Assembly (NCBI GenBank): GCA_027625915.1
Contig: JANTQA010000042.1
Span: forward strand, 377,001-441,000
Length of the DNA stretch: 64,000 nt
Direction: 5' to 3'
Source: Anaeramoeba flamelloides
Lineage: Eukaryota > Metamonada > Anaeramoebidae
Part shown: positions 11,717 through 24,300 of the stretch, piece after piece
Layout: each line of letters starts with the position of its first letter
Numbering within the stretch: the first letter of the stretch is position 1
Position numbers and translations under genes: made by a program
Notes under the pieces: model-generated
The model's input: only the letters and a program-made list of their open reading frames with translations
The model's database searches: none
Told to the model about the DNA's origin: nothing

Positions 11717-14242
11717 TTAGAGTTTATCGTGATATCTGTCTAAAGGAGGGATTGCAGCCTTAAGACCTTTTCTGAGTCTAGTCTCTTCGATGGTTTTAGC
11801 GAGAGTAGTATTTTCCTTGAATGGATCACCTGGCATGGTTTCCCAATGATCAAAGACGGATTGAGGGAATGCTTGTCCACCGGTGTTGGATCTAAGAGCG
11901 GCTGTGAAACCGAAGGATTCCATGACTGGTAAGTGAGATTTGACGATGTGGATTGGTGTACCGACTTTAGTTTCTTCTGAGATGACGACACCTCTTCTTC
12001 TGTTAAGTGTAGTATAGATACCACCGATGACAGATTCTGGGCATTGGATTTCACAAAGGTAGATTGGTTCCATCAAGGTTGGCTTGGCTGTCAATTCAGA
12101 TGCATAGAAGACCTTTCTGGCTGTTGGGATGATTTGAGCACCGCCTCTATGAATAGCATCAGCATGAAGTGTGACATCATGGATATTGAATCTGACACCT
12201 CTCATGTTTTCTTCACAAAGGACACCTTCTTTGGTTGCCCATTGGAATGCGGCGATTACGGAGTCCTTAATTTCATTCAAGTATTGGACACCCTTGGTTT
12301 GATCAACCAAAATATTTGGGCCGACAGATTCTGGACCGAATCCCCAGATCTTTCTGGCATAGCCAAGATCCCAGTCGTAGGTTTCAGCTAAGTGTCTTGC
12401 ACGTGCCTTTGGTTCTGATTTTGGACCGAGTTTACCTTCATCGATTTCTTCAGTAAGTTCGTAGTGAAGTGGTTCGGCTTTGACAAATAATCTGTTATGC
12501 TTATTTGCAGATTTGGAAAGACACATTTGTGAGGATTCCTTGGTGACAGTTTCACGATAGGAAACAACTGGTTTGGATTTGATGAGTGGGATACCGTTAC
12601 AATAGACTTCTTCTAAATCTTTCAAGCAGACTTCCAAATGTAATTCACCTGCACCAGCGACAATATGTTCACCGGATTCTTCAATGATACATTGGACACA
12701 TGGATCGGATTTACTGAGTCTCTTGAGACCTTCGACGAGCTTTGGTAAGTCAGAGGCGTTTTTTGGTTCAACGGCGACACGGACAACTGGTGAGACGGAG
12801 AATTTCATGACCTTAATGTTATAGGCTTCTTCGGATGTGGAGATTGTACCTGTTTTCAATAAAAATTTATCAATACCGATAATACCGATAATGTTACCAC
12901 ATGGACAATCGGTGACCTTTTCGACGTATCTTCCCATCATGACAACAACTCTTTGGATGGATTTGACAAAGAGATCTTGTTTCTTTCCTGGGATGTAATC
13001 TGGTCCCATGATTCTGACCTTTTGTCCTCCCTTCAATGTACCGGAAAAGACTCTACCAAAGGCGTAAAATCTTCCTTTATCGGATGTTGGTACCATTTTA
13101 CTGACATACATCATTAATGGTGCCTTTGGATCACAGTTGGCAATACCCTTAGCACATTCGTCTTCCATTGGTCCTTCGTATAAATTTTGGACTCTGTATC
13201 TTTGGGCGGTGTGTGGGGATGGTAAATGAAGAACGATCATTTCCAATAAGGCATCAGCAGCTGGTAAGAATTTTCTCATGACAGTTTTCAAGAGGGCCTT
13301 TCCTGTTTCTTCTTTTTCTTTTCCTTTTAATTTGACACCGACCTTTTGGATGAGTTTTAAGGATTTTTCGTGATCACCGGACATGATGACCTTAAATAAT
13401 TGGTAAATTGGGTCCATGATAAATTGACAGAATGCTCTTTTCAAAGGCTTGTTTTCTTGGTTGGTGGCCTTCTTGACCCATTTCTTTCTTTTTGGATCCC
13501 AAAAGTTGTCTCCCCATAGTCTGGTAACAAATTTCTTTGGCTTGACACCAAATTTGGAGCCGTATAATTTGGCAAAGTGATTTAATGTGAAACCCCATCC
13601 ATGGAGACCAGATCCAAAGGCAACAGTTCCTGATTGTGGGTAACATTGGACATCACCTAAAAGCTCGTCTTCGTATGTGGCAATGATAACATTGGCAGAT
13701 TCAATAACCTTGACAAAGTTTTGGTAGATTTCCTCTGGTTCTAATTGAAGTTCCAAAAGGGCTCGATCAACCTTGTTAATCATGACAACTGGCTTAATTC
13801 TTTCAGTAAGGGCTTGTCTGAGGACGGTTTCTGTTTGGACACAGACACCTTCGACACAATCGACAACAACTAAGGCACCATCAGTGACACGGAGAGCGGC
13901 GGTTACTTCAGATGAAAAATCAACATGTCCTGGGGAGTCAATGAGATTGATCAAAAAACCACATCCGTCAGCGTCTTCTGGGATTTCGTCTTCGTCTTCA
14001 ATTTCGTAATACAAGGAGACAGCTGTGGATTTGATGGTGATACATCGATCTTGTTCATCTTGTCTTGTATCAGTGTATCTTGCTTGTCCGGCTTTTTCAC
14101 CGGCAATGATACCGGCCTTAGAAATCAAGGAATCAGTAAGAGTGGATTTACCGTGATCGACATGTGCAATGACAGACATGTTTCTGATGTTTTTTTTTTT
14201 ATCCATCATTTCACGGATTTGTTCAATTGTGAAGTTGACCAT
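11717..14242 (-). CDS. EEF2: Translation elongation factor 2 (eEF2), complete
   Basis: 841 residues, the normal eukaryotic length, with ATG at 14242 and a TAA stop. eEF2 is the cytosolic GTPase that moves tRNA and mRNA through the ribosome after peptide transfer. GTPase motifs are intact: AHVDHGKST (residues 26-34), [17 protein letters not shown] (switch I), DSPGHVDF (G3) and NKVD (G4). Domains II-V follow in order, and the C-terminus [10 protein letters not shown] is close to the family end. The diphthamide loop reads [12 protein letters not shown], with the target His at residue 698 (12149-12151). Most eukaryotes have HRGGGQ, so the third Gly is Ala. The gene is intronless and visibly richer in C and G than its surroundings (TTC, GTC, ACC, AAG codons), consistent with high expression. 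A long poly(A)/poly(T) tract lies 110-215 bp upstream. Confidence 0.98.
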   Translation of the reverse strand: MVNFTIEQIREMMDKKKNIRNMSVIAHVDHGKSTLTDSLISKAGIIAGEKAGQARYTDTRQDEQDRCITIKSTAVSLYYEIEDEDEIPEDADGCGFLINLIDSPGHVDFSSEVTAALRVTDGALVVVDCVEGVCVQTETVLRQALTERIKPVVMINKVDRALLELQLEPEEIYQNFVKVIESANVIIATYEDELLGDVQCYPQSGTVAFGSGLHGWGFTLNHFAKLYGSKFGVKPKKFVTRLWGDNFWDPKRKKWVKKATNQENKPLKRAFCQFIMDPIYQLFKVIMSGDHEKSLKLIQKVGVKLKGKEKEETGKALLKTVMRKFLPAADALLEMIVLHLPSPHTAQRYRVQNLYEGPMEDECAKGIANCDPKAPLMMYVSKMVPTSDKGRFYAFGRVFSGTLKGGQKVRIMGPDYIPGKKQDLFVKSIQRVVVMMGRYVEKVTDCPCGNIIGIIGIDKFLLKTGTISTSEEAYNIKVMKFSVSPVVRVAVEPKNASDLPKLVEGLKRLSKSDPCVQCIIEESGEHIVAGAGELHLEVCLKDLEEVYCNGIPLIKSKPVVSYRETVTKESSQMCLSKSANKHNRLFVKAEPLHYELTEEIDEGKLGPKSEPKARARHLAETYDWDLGYARKIWGFGPESVGPNILVDQTKGVQYLNEIKDSVIAAFQWATKEGVLCEENMRGVRFNIHDVTLHADAIHRGGAQIIPTARKVFYASELTAKPTLMEPIYLCEIQCPESVIGGIYTTLNRRRGVVISEETKVGTPIHIVKSHLPVMESFGFTAALRSNTGGQAFPQSVFDHWETMPGDPFKENTTLAKTIEETRLRKGLKAAIPPLDRYHDKL

Positions 14243-14357
14243 TTTTTAGTAATTAATTTAATCTATGGATTTTTTTTTTCATTTTTTTATAAGGAAATAG
14301 AATAAGAAAGATGAATTTTTTTTGATAAGTTTTCATTTCAATATATTTTTTTAGTTG

Positions 14358-14455
14358 AAAAAAAAAAAAAAAAAAAAAAAAAAAGCAAATTTAAAAAGTA
14401 AAAAAAGGAAATAAAAAAAAAAAAAAAAATAAAATAAAAAAAAAAAAAAAAAAAA
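14358..14455. promoter_or_regulatory. Poly(dA:dT) tracts upstream of EF2
   Basis: A run of 27 A (14358-14384) and further runs near 14412-14455 lie about 115-215 bp upstream of the EF2 ATG. Such tracts exclude nucleosomes and often mark strong promoters in other eukaryotes. A promoter role here is inference from position only. Confidence 0.35.
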
Positions 14456-15539
14456 TATTTACATAAATAAAAGATTTTAAAAAAAAAATGAAATTTTTTG
14501 TTTACAAAGCTTACAAAAAATCTCAAGACTTTTATAAATCTCCAAGACTTTTCAAACACTTATTGATCATTTACAAATCATTCAAAGACTTTCCAACACT
14601 TTTAAAAAACAAAGGCGTTGTAAAAGTAAAAAACATTTTACAAGTCAAGAGATTTTTTGTTGGGAATTTTCAAAAAAAATGTGTCAAAAAAAGACAGTTT
14701 GAAGTTATATTTTAAATAGCCATCAGAGTGCTTTTTAACTCAATAATTACGTAATTTTTCAGTTTTTTTCTACTATTTTTTTTGGTTACAAAGACTGAAG
14801 AGGAATAAAATCAATTAAAAACTTGACCCTGTGTTATATGGGTTCTTTTTCAATTAATAATTTTCAAATTGTTCATTTCTTCTCAAGTGATTTTGATCAA
14901 AAAATTGTTTGACGGATTTATTGTTTTTACTTTATTATTTTTTACAGAGAAAGAATTCATTTAAACGAAAACAATCTTTAACATAGTTGTTTATTAAAAA
15001 TGTCTTGAAAATATATTGTTGGGAAAAATTTCAGAATCTGAACTTTAATGAATCGTCTACAAAAAAATCTATACCCTTTTTTGTTTTGGATTTCTGATTA
15101 TGAAGTGGGATGGTAAAGCAAATTTTTTTTTACTTTTAGAAAAGAGTATTATTTGATTTTTTATTTGAAAGAAAAAAAAAATAAACCAATATTTTAATGA
15201 TTTATGATTATTCATAATTTTACACTTAACTTTTGAATCATTTCTATAACAATTAGGAAAGGAATTCTTTTTTAGTACACTTATAGAAATCTTGCTAAAT
15301 TATCTTTTAAGTTGAAATTTATTCATGGACAAAATTCTGGCACAAAAATTTCAAATAATTTAACATTCATTTATAAAATTTTTATGAAATAAACTCGAGC
15401 GTTGGTTATTTATAAATCTCTTCAAGGAGTTCTCAAAGTAAAACATCATCTGTCTTATATATGAATTTAGAGTTTATTAGAGGAAAATTTTGATAATGAA
15501 GGTGAAATTTCTTGGCATTTTTGTGATGAAATTTTATTC
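14456..15539. other. Intergenic, no gene seen
   Basis: A 75-codon open frame at 14488-14715 is built from loosely repeated CAAGACTTTT and TTTACAAAT words, which argues for simple repeats and not a gene. Nothing else is recognisable. Confidence 0.4.
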
Positions 15540-16105
15540 CTTTAAGGTTTACAATCCCTGAAATTTGAAAGAAGATTATCTTGCGTAGGGTGTAACAACT
15601 TGTTAATTTGGTTCTTAGATAATGGATCTTGGATTTGTTATGAGTTTTAAAAGTGGTTCAAAATGGCAATTTTTGACAATTTATTTTTTTTTGTCCGAAA
15701 TCCAAATTGAAGAGTGGAAGACTAATATATTGGAGCTTGTGTAATAATAAAATGTGGTTTTTAGTGTTGTTGGTTGAAATTTTTAATTAGGTTTGGTTTT
15801 ATTTCGATCTTTTAAAGAAACAATTTTTTTTCATTAAGTTAATTAACAAAAAAAGTAATTAAAAATTTTCTTCTACAACCCAAAAATTTAAATTTATTTT
15901 TAAACACATATCAATCTATTAGTCTTCCACTCTTCAATTTGGATTTCGGACAAAAAAAAATAAATTGTCAAAAATTGCCATTTTGAACCACTTTTAAAAC
16001 TCATAACAAATCCAAGATCCATTATCTAAGAACCAAATTAACAAGTTGTTACACCCTACGCAAGATAATCTTCTTTCAAATTTCAGGGATTGTAAACCCA
16101 AAAGT
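15540..16105. repeat. Foldback element FB2, near-perfect inverted repeat
   Basis: Arms of about 180 bp are almost identical reverse complements. The left arm begins GGTTTACAATCCCTGAAATT at about 15546, and the right arm ends with its complement at about 16100. The arms contain GATTATCTTGCGTAGGGTGT, AATGGATCTTGGATTTGTTA and AAGTGGTTCAAAATGGCAAT. The centre of about 180 bp is itself weakly symmetrical. The closeness of the arms suggests recent insertion or arm-to-arm conversion. Non-coding. Confidence 0.85.
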
Positions 16106-16952
16106 TTACAATCCAAAAATAAGAAAAAAGATTCTCAGGTGTTGTGTGTGATGAAATGTTATTTTTTTTCTTATCTGATTGATATTTGACTGCGTATTAA
16201 TTTTATTAGTTGTTTAATAAGACAATTTTCATAAATTTATTTTTTTTTTCTTCTGAAATCTGATTTTATGGGTGTATAGCTATAAAAGATTGAAATATAA
16301 TAAGCTTAAAAATAGGATCTGATTATTATTTTTTCAATTGAAAACAATTGGCCATTACGGATTTTGAGTTCATCCAAAATACACAAATATACCACAATAA
16401 AAAAAGAGCTAACCAAATCAACAAAGATTACAAATTTCAATCTAACTCTTTGAGAACTCTCTTTGTAAAAAAAAAGGAAAATAGGAAAATGAAGCAAAAA
16501 ATTAGAACCGTTTATTATCCAAACAACATTAATACAGTGCCTGTCAAATTTAATCATGGATTTTACTTTGTGGTTTGTTAATAAAAATATTTAATTCCTA
16601 ATTATCCAATTCTCAAAAAAACAAAATAAAAATAATTTTTGAAAAAGAAAAAATAAAATAAAATCTAAATAAAAATTTCAATGTCAAGTAAAAATACACA
16701 TATTTTTATAAATTATCCCATAGATATTTATAAGTATAACACTCTTCGATTTGTATTTTGGAAAAAAAAAAAAAAAGGAAATTGACAAAAATTACCTTAT
16801 TAAACCACTATTTTGATGACTACAAAGTTGGAGACCAATCAGCTAATAACCAAATTAACAAGTCACCACATATAATGTATGATACCCCCCCCCCCTCAGA
16901 CCATCACACTATTTTGAAAAATTCATAAAGGATAAGTTATAAACCCAAATAT
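16103..16952. repeat. Foldback element FB3, diverged, abutting FB2
   Basis: The left end AAGTTTACAATCCAAAAATA starts where FB2 stops. The right end, read in reverse, gives GGGTTTATAACTTATCC followed by GGTGACTTGTTAATTTGGTT, the FB arm sequence. Arms are much more diverged than in FB2. The interior holds overlapping short frames at 16306-16581 that I do not recognise. Confidence 0.5.
16885..16895 (+). repeat. Poly(C) run of 11 in the right arm of FB3
   Basis: Eleven consecutive C in otherwise C-poor sequence, between ATGTATGATA and TCAGACC. A 15-C run at 58447-58461 is the only other such tract. Confidence 0.9.
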
Positions 16953-17292
16953 AACATTAACATATAATGAACATAAACAAGAAATGATATTATCTTGTAA
17001 AAATCCATTTTGACAAATAAACACATTGCTGCATAATAACTGTTGCATAAACTCAACTTTGAATTAATTTTAGAAATAAATTTACAAACTAGAAATCACT
17101 TTCAGGAAAAATCTATTTGTCAAAGAAAAAAAAATATCAAAATGAAATGTTTTTTTTTTTTTTTTTTTTTGGAATTTATATTTTATCAAAATACCCAACA
17201 TTAGAGGATAAAATCAACACACCCAGAATAAAACTGGTATATAACTTTCATGTTATTTAAAGAAAATATCCAATTTACTAATCAATCATTTG

Positions 17293-17316
17293 TATATATA
17301 TATATATATATATATA
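17293..17316. repeat. (TA)12 microsatellite
   Basis: Simple TA dinucleotide repeat in spacer DNA. Confidence 0.9.
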
Positions 17317-17599
17317 AATCATTTTTCAAAAACTAACCCATTTGTTTTTGAAGTGGATTTTTAATTATGAAATTCTATAAACAATTTTTTTTTAATTGGT
17401 TTATTTTCCCTTTTTTTTTTAATTGTAAAAATTTCCCACATAAAACCTCCTCGATTATTTGAAAATATTTTAAACTTTACCCTTCATTTTTACAATTTGT
17501 TTTTTTAATTATATGTTTAAATAATAATTTACTTAATTATTATATACTTTCTGTTTCTTTTGCCAATTTGACTGTATAAATCTTCTAAACCATAATTAT

Positions 17600-18123
17600 T
17601 AGTTCCAAAGACTCCAAAATTCAATTTATGAAAAAAAAATCCTATTTAATCAATTCTAGAGGAAATACCAATTTCGAACGTTTTAGCAATTGGAATGCCA
17701 ATACTTGTTAAAAAACCACAATACCTACAAAACAAAGAATAAAGTTTTACCAACACTAATAAATCAAGAGTATGTTAAAAAATTTGGAGTGAGTAGAACA
17801 TAAAAAATGTATTGGCAAATTTGTTTAAATTCTATTGAGTAAATTGATTGATCAATATGTTAGATATCATATGCAAATTTTATTTAGGTTCATCTATTTT
17901 GAAAAACCCACATTTAAAATAATATCAATTGTTGAAAAAATTTTTTATCAAACGAAACAAGTTATATAATTCAAAAAATAAAATGAAAACAAAAAAATAA
18001 AACATGGAAAAATTATTTTCTTATTTTTACGAAAATCAAAATTATTTCCAATTTGAATGGAATTGTATTAATGCGATTGTTTGAATGATTCTGAACCTGA
18101 GAAATATTTTGAAATATAGTTTA
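17600..18123 (-). mobile_element. Decayed Tc1/mariner-type relic, reversed
   Basis: Reading on the minus strand from 18121, the end AACTATATTTCAAAATATTTCTC is preceded by TA (18122-18123). It is followed by TTCAAATTGGAAATAATTTTG, CTTGTTTCGTTTGATAAAAAA and TTGATCAATCAATTTACTC. The same order of blocks occurs in the 28342 and 42685 copies. The other end is not defined. No coding capacity. Confidence 0.5.
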
Positions 18124-18569
18124 GACAAATAGAACACGAGAATATTTGATTTGAAACACAGATTTCCACAAGTCAATAGGGAAAATTTTAGCAACCGGAT
18201 GATAAAAATACCAGTGAATTTATTTCATCGACACAATCCCCCCCTTGATAATTTATCAAAATTGTTCTTCGACTAAGGATTTTATTGGATAACATACCCT
18301 TTTTTATATTATTTATAAGAAACATCCCATGCGCCAGGAAATAGAGGACAAAAATTGAAATTAATGTGGGTTAATTTTTTGTTTTTTTACCAATCTCGAC
18401 AATGTATTATTAACTCCATTTCAAAATCATTGGTATATAAAAAATCAAATTTTGAAAATAAATATTTTTATATTCTGAAGTTATCTATTATAATAAAAAA
18501 AATAACTCTTTTAATATTCAGTTCTATTTACTCGAAATATTTGTTTTGGATCTAAAAAGTTAATAAAAA

Positions 18570-18601
<32 letters not shown>

Positions 18602-19419
18602 TTAAAAAAAAAATAAAAAAAAAGTAGAAAAAATTGGGCTATTTATTATGAAATTTAGTTTATTGTAACCGTACTATATATTTTATAAATTATGTAAAAG
18701 ATAATCAATTATAATAAAGTCCAAAAACAGTTAAAAATTTACTATATTGAAGATTAAAAAATGATTACTAATTGAGATTATTTTTTCTTAAATTAAAAAA
18801 AAAAATTACAAATAAAAAACTTTTCTGAATTTTCGAATATCTTGAAGGTAAAATTTAAGATGTGGCCAGTTTCTACACACTTACGGCCCCATGTAATGAA
18901 CAGCATACTGAAAACAAGAAAAGTAAAAATACATTTATTATTTAACACTAATATCCAAACATATGTTGAAGATCCATTAACAAAGTTTTAAAAGAACTTA
19001 TTTTCACATCACGATCATGAAAAAATTTTTTCAAAAAAAAATTAAATAATTGCTAATTTTTCACTTTTTGATAACTTCAATTATAATAAACACTGTTGGT
19101 TAATAAAGGATCTTGGATCAAAAAATAGTTTTCATGATATTTTATAATTTAAGTTGGAAAATCTAATTTTCCAACTATATTTTTTTTCAATTTATTTTTC
19201 AATTTAAGTTGATAAATTCAATTTTCCAGGTTCTATTTAGATTTTTTTCAATTTAATAGTAAAAAATTTGAAAAACTTTTTTGATTTTAGCTAAGAGGTC
19301 ATTTTATTATATTTTAATAGTATATTAAATCTTATGAATATCTTTCAAATATGCCATCAATTATTTTGACTATTAAAGAAATATTTCTTCTTTTAAATTC
19401 TAAAAAATATTTTTTTTTT
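18124..19419. other. Intergenic, no gene seen
   Basis: AT-rich spacer with a long A-run near 18575-18601. No gene or paired repeat recognised. Confidence 0.5.
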
Positions 19420-19560
19420 TTGATTTCCCGTTAGGTTGTTTTTTAATTTTTGAAATAAATAGAATAATTTTAAGAAATTTTCGGTTAATTTCAAAAAGTA
19501 AAAAAAGCCTAGGCATTTAACGGCATTCTACGGACACTTTCAATAGATTATCATCTGTAA
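19420..19560 (+). repeat. CTACGG hairpin repeat, copy 1
   Basis: TTAGGTTGTTTTTTAATTTTTGAAAT, then a short inverted repeat returning to ATTTCAAAAAGTAAAAA, then GCCTAGG...ATTCTACGGACAC. Related copies lie at 57035-57160 and 59885-60015. Non-coding, family unknown. Confidence 0.5.
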
Positions 19561-21375
19561 TTTTTTTTCTGTGTTTAAGTTTTTAAAGATGATAAGAGTT
19601 TTTTCAAAACTATTAGTTATTATCTCTTCAAAAAAATATCCTAAAGTTGAGATTAAAGAAAATTCATTCTTACACACATCAATTTAAAAATTTTTACTCC
19701 AAAATCAACCTTTTTTTCTATTCTAGAGCTTTTAAAAATTGTAGTACTACTAAGAACAATAAATACAACAGCGTCAAGATTTTCAAGAACTGGAATGTTC
19801 ATTAACTTTTGAATAAACTCGACTAATAAGAATAAAATGATGTTTGAATTAGTAGTTTTGTCTAACTTTTTTTTTTTCAATTTTATTTTTTCATACAAGC
19901 GCTCTGGCAATAGAAAATCATTTTTCAGGTTTTAAGGGGCTGTAGACCTTAAACGTTAGATCAGAAAAAATAAAAGTGTTTTTTCAAGCAACTTTTTTCA
20001 AATCTTGTTTGATACATTTACTTTATTAACAAAAAACAAATTAGTTTTGCTCAAAACAAAATATCTTTTCAGATCAAAGACCCAACTTCTCAAACAAAAA
20101 GGAACGTTCTCAACCTACACAAGTATTAGTATCACAATTAAATTTATTAAATGAAAAATTAATAATTACCTCCAATTCTGAAATTTAAATGAGATAAAAT
20201 TTCATTTCATTTCATTTCATATTCTTTTTTAGAGTTCTTCAATATCAATTTCTTCTCGAATTTTTAGTAAAACTTAAATCTACCTACAAGATCGGTAGTA
20301 ATGTGGGACATTCTAAGGAAAAAAGATTAATAATTCAGTTTTATAAAATGAAATTTTAATTAAAAATTGCAAGCAAATGAAACTTTTTTCTTTTTTAAAT
20401 ATTTTTTTACCAACATTCTAAAAGCAAAATGGCCATGTAAGGATTTGTAACAAATATTTGTATTCTGAAATATACACTTAATAATCAAACAAACACTTGA
20501 CAAATCACAAATTTTTTATTTGGAAACCAAGTGAAATCACAAAAAACAATATTGGTTTCAAAATTTCCGAACAAGCTCAAAAAAAATGTTCCAAAATTCC
20601 AAAATAGCAGATTCATGCATTCGTTCCACCCCCTTCAGAGCAGTGGGCACCTCACATCTCTTTCTGATTGTTTTTAAATTATTCTTTTTGTCCTAATACC
20701 CAGAGTTTTCTAATACTTTGATGTGCTAAACAATGGTCATGACATTAAACTCCTTTTCATTCTCTTCTTTACAAAAAAACTTTATCAGTGAAAGAACACT
20801 TGTTAAAAATCATACACTTTGTTCAGAAAAACCAATCTTTTCAAATATCGAAAAAAGTTGAAAAATAAAAAGCTTTTTAACTAAAACAAATTTTTTAACT
20901 TCTTGAAAAAACAGTAATTGCAGAATGATTACAAACACTTTAGAATTTCTACACAAACAATTGTAGTCCAAGGAACAAGTATTATAAGATTGAAGGCAAA
21001 AACTTTAAAATATTAACTTTTTGACAAAATACCTTTGAAAACTTAAAATTGAGAAAAAAAGTATATTCTTGTCAGAATTTATCGATCCTAAACCATTGAA
21101 CGAATCCTTTATATAAAAACAAAAGAAAAAAGAGAATTTATTTTCTTGAACAACCAAAAAGAAAAATGAAAGATAAAAAAGGTATAAAATTCTGGACTTT
21201 TATTCGAAAACAAACGATTTATGAGGAATTTAAACCCATATCCGAACATCCAAAAAATTTTATGTTAAAAAGTCATTATTTGTTCTTTTTTGAAAATTGT
21301 TTTTTTCGATTGGAAAGAGAAATAAAAAAAAAACAACTTCAAAAAATTCTATATTTGATTGTTACTCACTGATCA
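19561..21375. other. Spacer and upstream region of the RGS-DUF547 gene
   Basis: No convincing gene. A TTTCATTTCATTTCAT run lies near 20200. A 68-codon frame (21166-21369) ends 6 bp before the RGS-DUF547 ATG. It has no family signature and may be leader sequence. The stretch 20610-20760 is less AT-rich than its surroundings, with no motif I can name. Confidence 0.4.
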
Positions 21376-24300
21376 ATGTCATCAAAGAAAACAAAAATCT
21401 CAAAATCGTTTCTTACTTCCAAATTTTTACAGAGAAAAAAACAACGAACTTTCCAAAGCGAAGTCTCGCCATATGACAGACTTAAAAGAAAAATCCAAAT
21501 GCTTACACAGCAGTATCTTGAACTTGATTCGAAAAAAAACAGGATGAACAATTTCCAGTATTATGGCACAAAGTCACATAAAATCAGACAGACCAGAAAC
21601 AGGATCTCCAAAAAAGAGTTGGAGAACCGATCACTCAAAATGGAATTAAAAATGATTCGAAATATTCTTCACAATTTACAACAAAACAAGAGCACAATTG
21701 TCATGAGTGGCACAACAAACCAAGAAAGTGGGACAACGGGAATAGTAGGTGAAGTTAATAAAAAGAAGAAAAAGAATTCAAATAACCCCCAAGAAGAAAA
21801 CAAAAAATACCTTCAAAAAAAAGATAACGAAACAGAAAACGAAAACAAAAACAAAAACAAAAACGGAAATGGAAATGGAAATGGAAACGGAAACGGAAAC
21901 GGAAACGGAAATGGAAACGAAAATGAAAAAGAGAAAGAGAAAGAAAAAGAAACCAAACTTGGGATTCAAAACAAAAGGTTTAAAGGCAAAGGAGGCATTT
22001 TAATTGAGCAGAAATTAAAAAAAATTCAAAAAATCCAAACCAAAATTGAACAAATCAAAAACAAGGGGCAAAAAAAAAAACTCCAAGACTTAACTGATGA
22101 AGCCCAAATAAAATTAAAAAACAAAACAAACAAAACGAACGATTTAATTTCAGAACACCAACATTTAAAAGAAACCTTAAAACTTGAGCAAGAAAACACA
22201 AACCAATATTTATACAAGCTGAACACATCTGAAGAAGGGAGAGAGAAATTAATGATTCAAGAAAAGTCATTGGTAAAATACCGAAACGAGCTTTCAACCA
22301 CCGAAAGGAGAATTAAAAAGCTTGATTTTGAACTAGGGAATATGAAAAGCTCGACTGCGGCCTTTTTCATGGAAAGGGATAAAAATCAAACACTAGGGAT
22401 TAAAATTAATGGATTTCAGAATGAGAATAGCCGATTGAGAATTCAAATTATTCAGATTGTTGAATATTTGGAAAATTCTGAAATGTATTCCGAATTGCTA
22501 TCGGAAAATTATTCTGATTATTTGGATTCAGAGTTCTCGTCATACGGATCTGAGTCGAGTGGTTGGATTGATCAAGATGGTTTTTCATTATTATCAAGAA
22601 ATAATAATGATAAGGAAATTGATAATTCCCAAAACTCTCAAAACTCTCAAAATTCTCAAAACTTCCAAAAGTCAAACAACAATTCCCAAAGTATGCATAA
22701 AAAAAACAGATCCTTTGGGAAGGGAAAATTGAGTCTAAGTATTTCCATTGACAGTATGTATCTTGATAACAACACCAGGGGTTATAATTATAACAATAAA
22801 GATAATTCAACTGATCACACCGAGAGAAGAAGACCATTGTCGGCAAGGCATAACAATCGGATTAAAAATCGCACATTTCAAAGAAGACACAAAAACCATC
22901 ATAATAATTTCTTCTCCAAAGCTAAAACCCAGGACAATAATGACCCCGAAAAAACAAAAAACAAAAAACATCGTTTGAATAGAAAAGCAAGCCTTGGAGA
23001 ACCCCGGATTTTCTCGCAATTGCATTTAAAACCACATCCTGAAATAAGTAGATTAAAAAAAAAAACCCCACAGAACATAAAAAAATCACACTATTATAAT
23101 AAATTATCGAACGACGATCTATTAATAAATAAATCAACTACTTATATACAAAAAATATATCATCAAAAAAGAAAAAGAAACACGGTTTACACACCAAAAT
23201 TAAAGAAAAATACGAATACCAACAACGGCAACAACAACAACAAGAATGGAAAAGAGAGCAAAAAAAATATACAAATAGAATCCCTTGAAGTGTTATTATC
23301 AATACCAGTCGCAGTCGATTATTTTAAGGAATTTTTATGTCAACAATTAAATCAAGAAAATATCATGTTTTTTCAAGAAGTTAAACAATTTAAAAGAAAC
23401 TGTAGATCAGAAAAAGTATGACTTTATTTAGAATTTTCAAAATATTTTTTCTTATTTTTTGAACACATATTTCTCAAGAAAAATGTAATAATTTTTTGTA
23501 AAAAATTACCTTAAACAAAAATACCAAAATTTTTTTTTAATATTATTATTATTGAAGATAGGTAATTCAACAAAATTGTATCCGATTTGTATGAAGCTCT
23601 AAATTGGGCATATCATTAAATTTCAAAATTGGTCAAATTGAATTTTTTTGTAATTTTGAAGAGTTTCTTGATTATTTTCATCGGTATGAAACTTTTTAAT
23701 AACCTGTAATGAATGTGAGAGGAAAAATCAAAAAGATTATTTTATGATTGGTAGTATTTTATTACTTAAATTGTAGAAAATCCAAAATTTTGAAACAATC
23801 AATTCTAAATATTTTTAACAATTTGTTCAAAACCCAATTTTAATCACCAAAGTTAAGTGGAAAATCTTTACTCCTTAAAACAAGCCACACAAGTCTAATT
23901 AGTCTCTTAATTATTGTTTTTTTTTTCTTAAATCCTGTAAAAAATTTTCTAGTATAGCATCCAAACCACCAAAAACCTACTCTAGCATACTCTAACCTAC
24001 CCTAACATATAAACTATTCCACCCGAAAAAAAGTTTTAAAATACCCACAGCAATTTGATTTTAATAGAATTGACTATTTTGAAAAAATTGAGAATTTGAC
24101 CAATTTTGAAATTTGACTAAATTTGAAAAGTAATAATATCCCAACTAAATTTGTTTAGAGTTAAAATACCACAATTTTCTCTATTTTGATAAAATTTTCA
24201 TTAAATTTGAATTTATTTAAAAAAAAAACAAACAAACATTATAAAAACAAACAAAAAAAAAAAAAAAAAGAAAACTTTAATCTCAAAATGATACATCGAA

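Noticed and set aside
14488-14715. 75-codon frame divergent from EF2
   Set aside because: Built from loosely repeated short words; no recognisable fold or neighbour support.
20610-20760. Less AT-rich block upstream of the RGS gene as a hidden exon or RNA
   Set aside because: No open frame, splice pair or stem structure could be supported.
21166-21372. 68-codon frame just before the RGS-DUF547 start
   Set aside because: No family signature, stops 6 bp before the ATG, and no splice arrangement joins it cleanly. Possibly an upstream leader frame.
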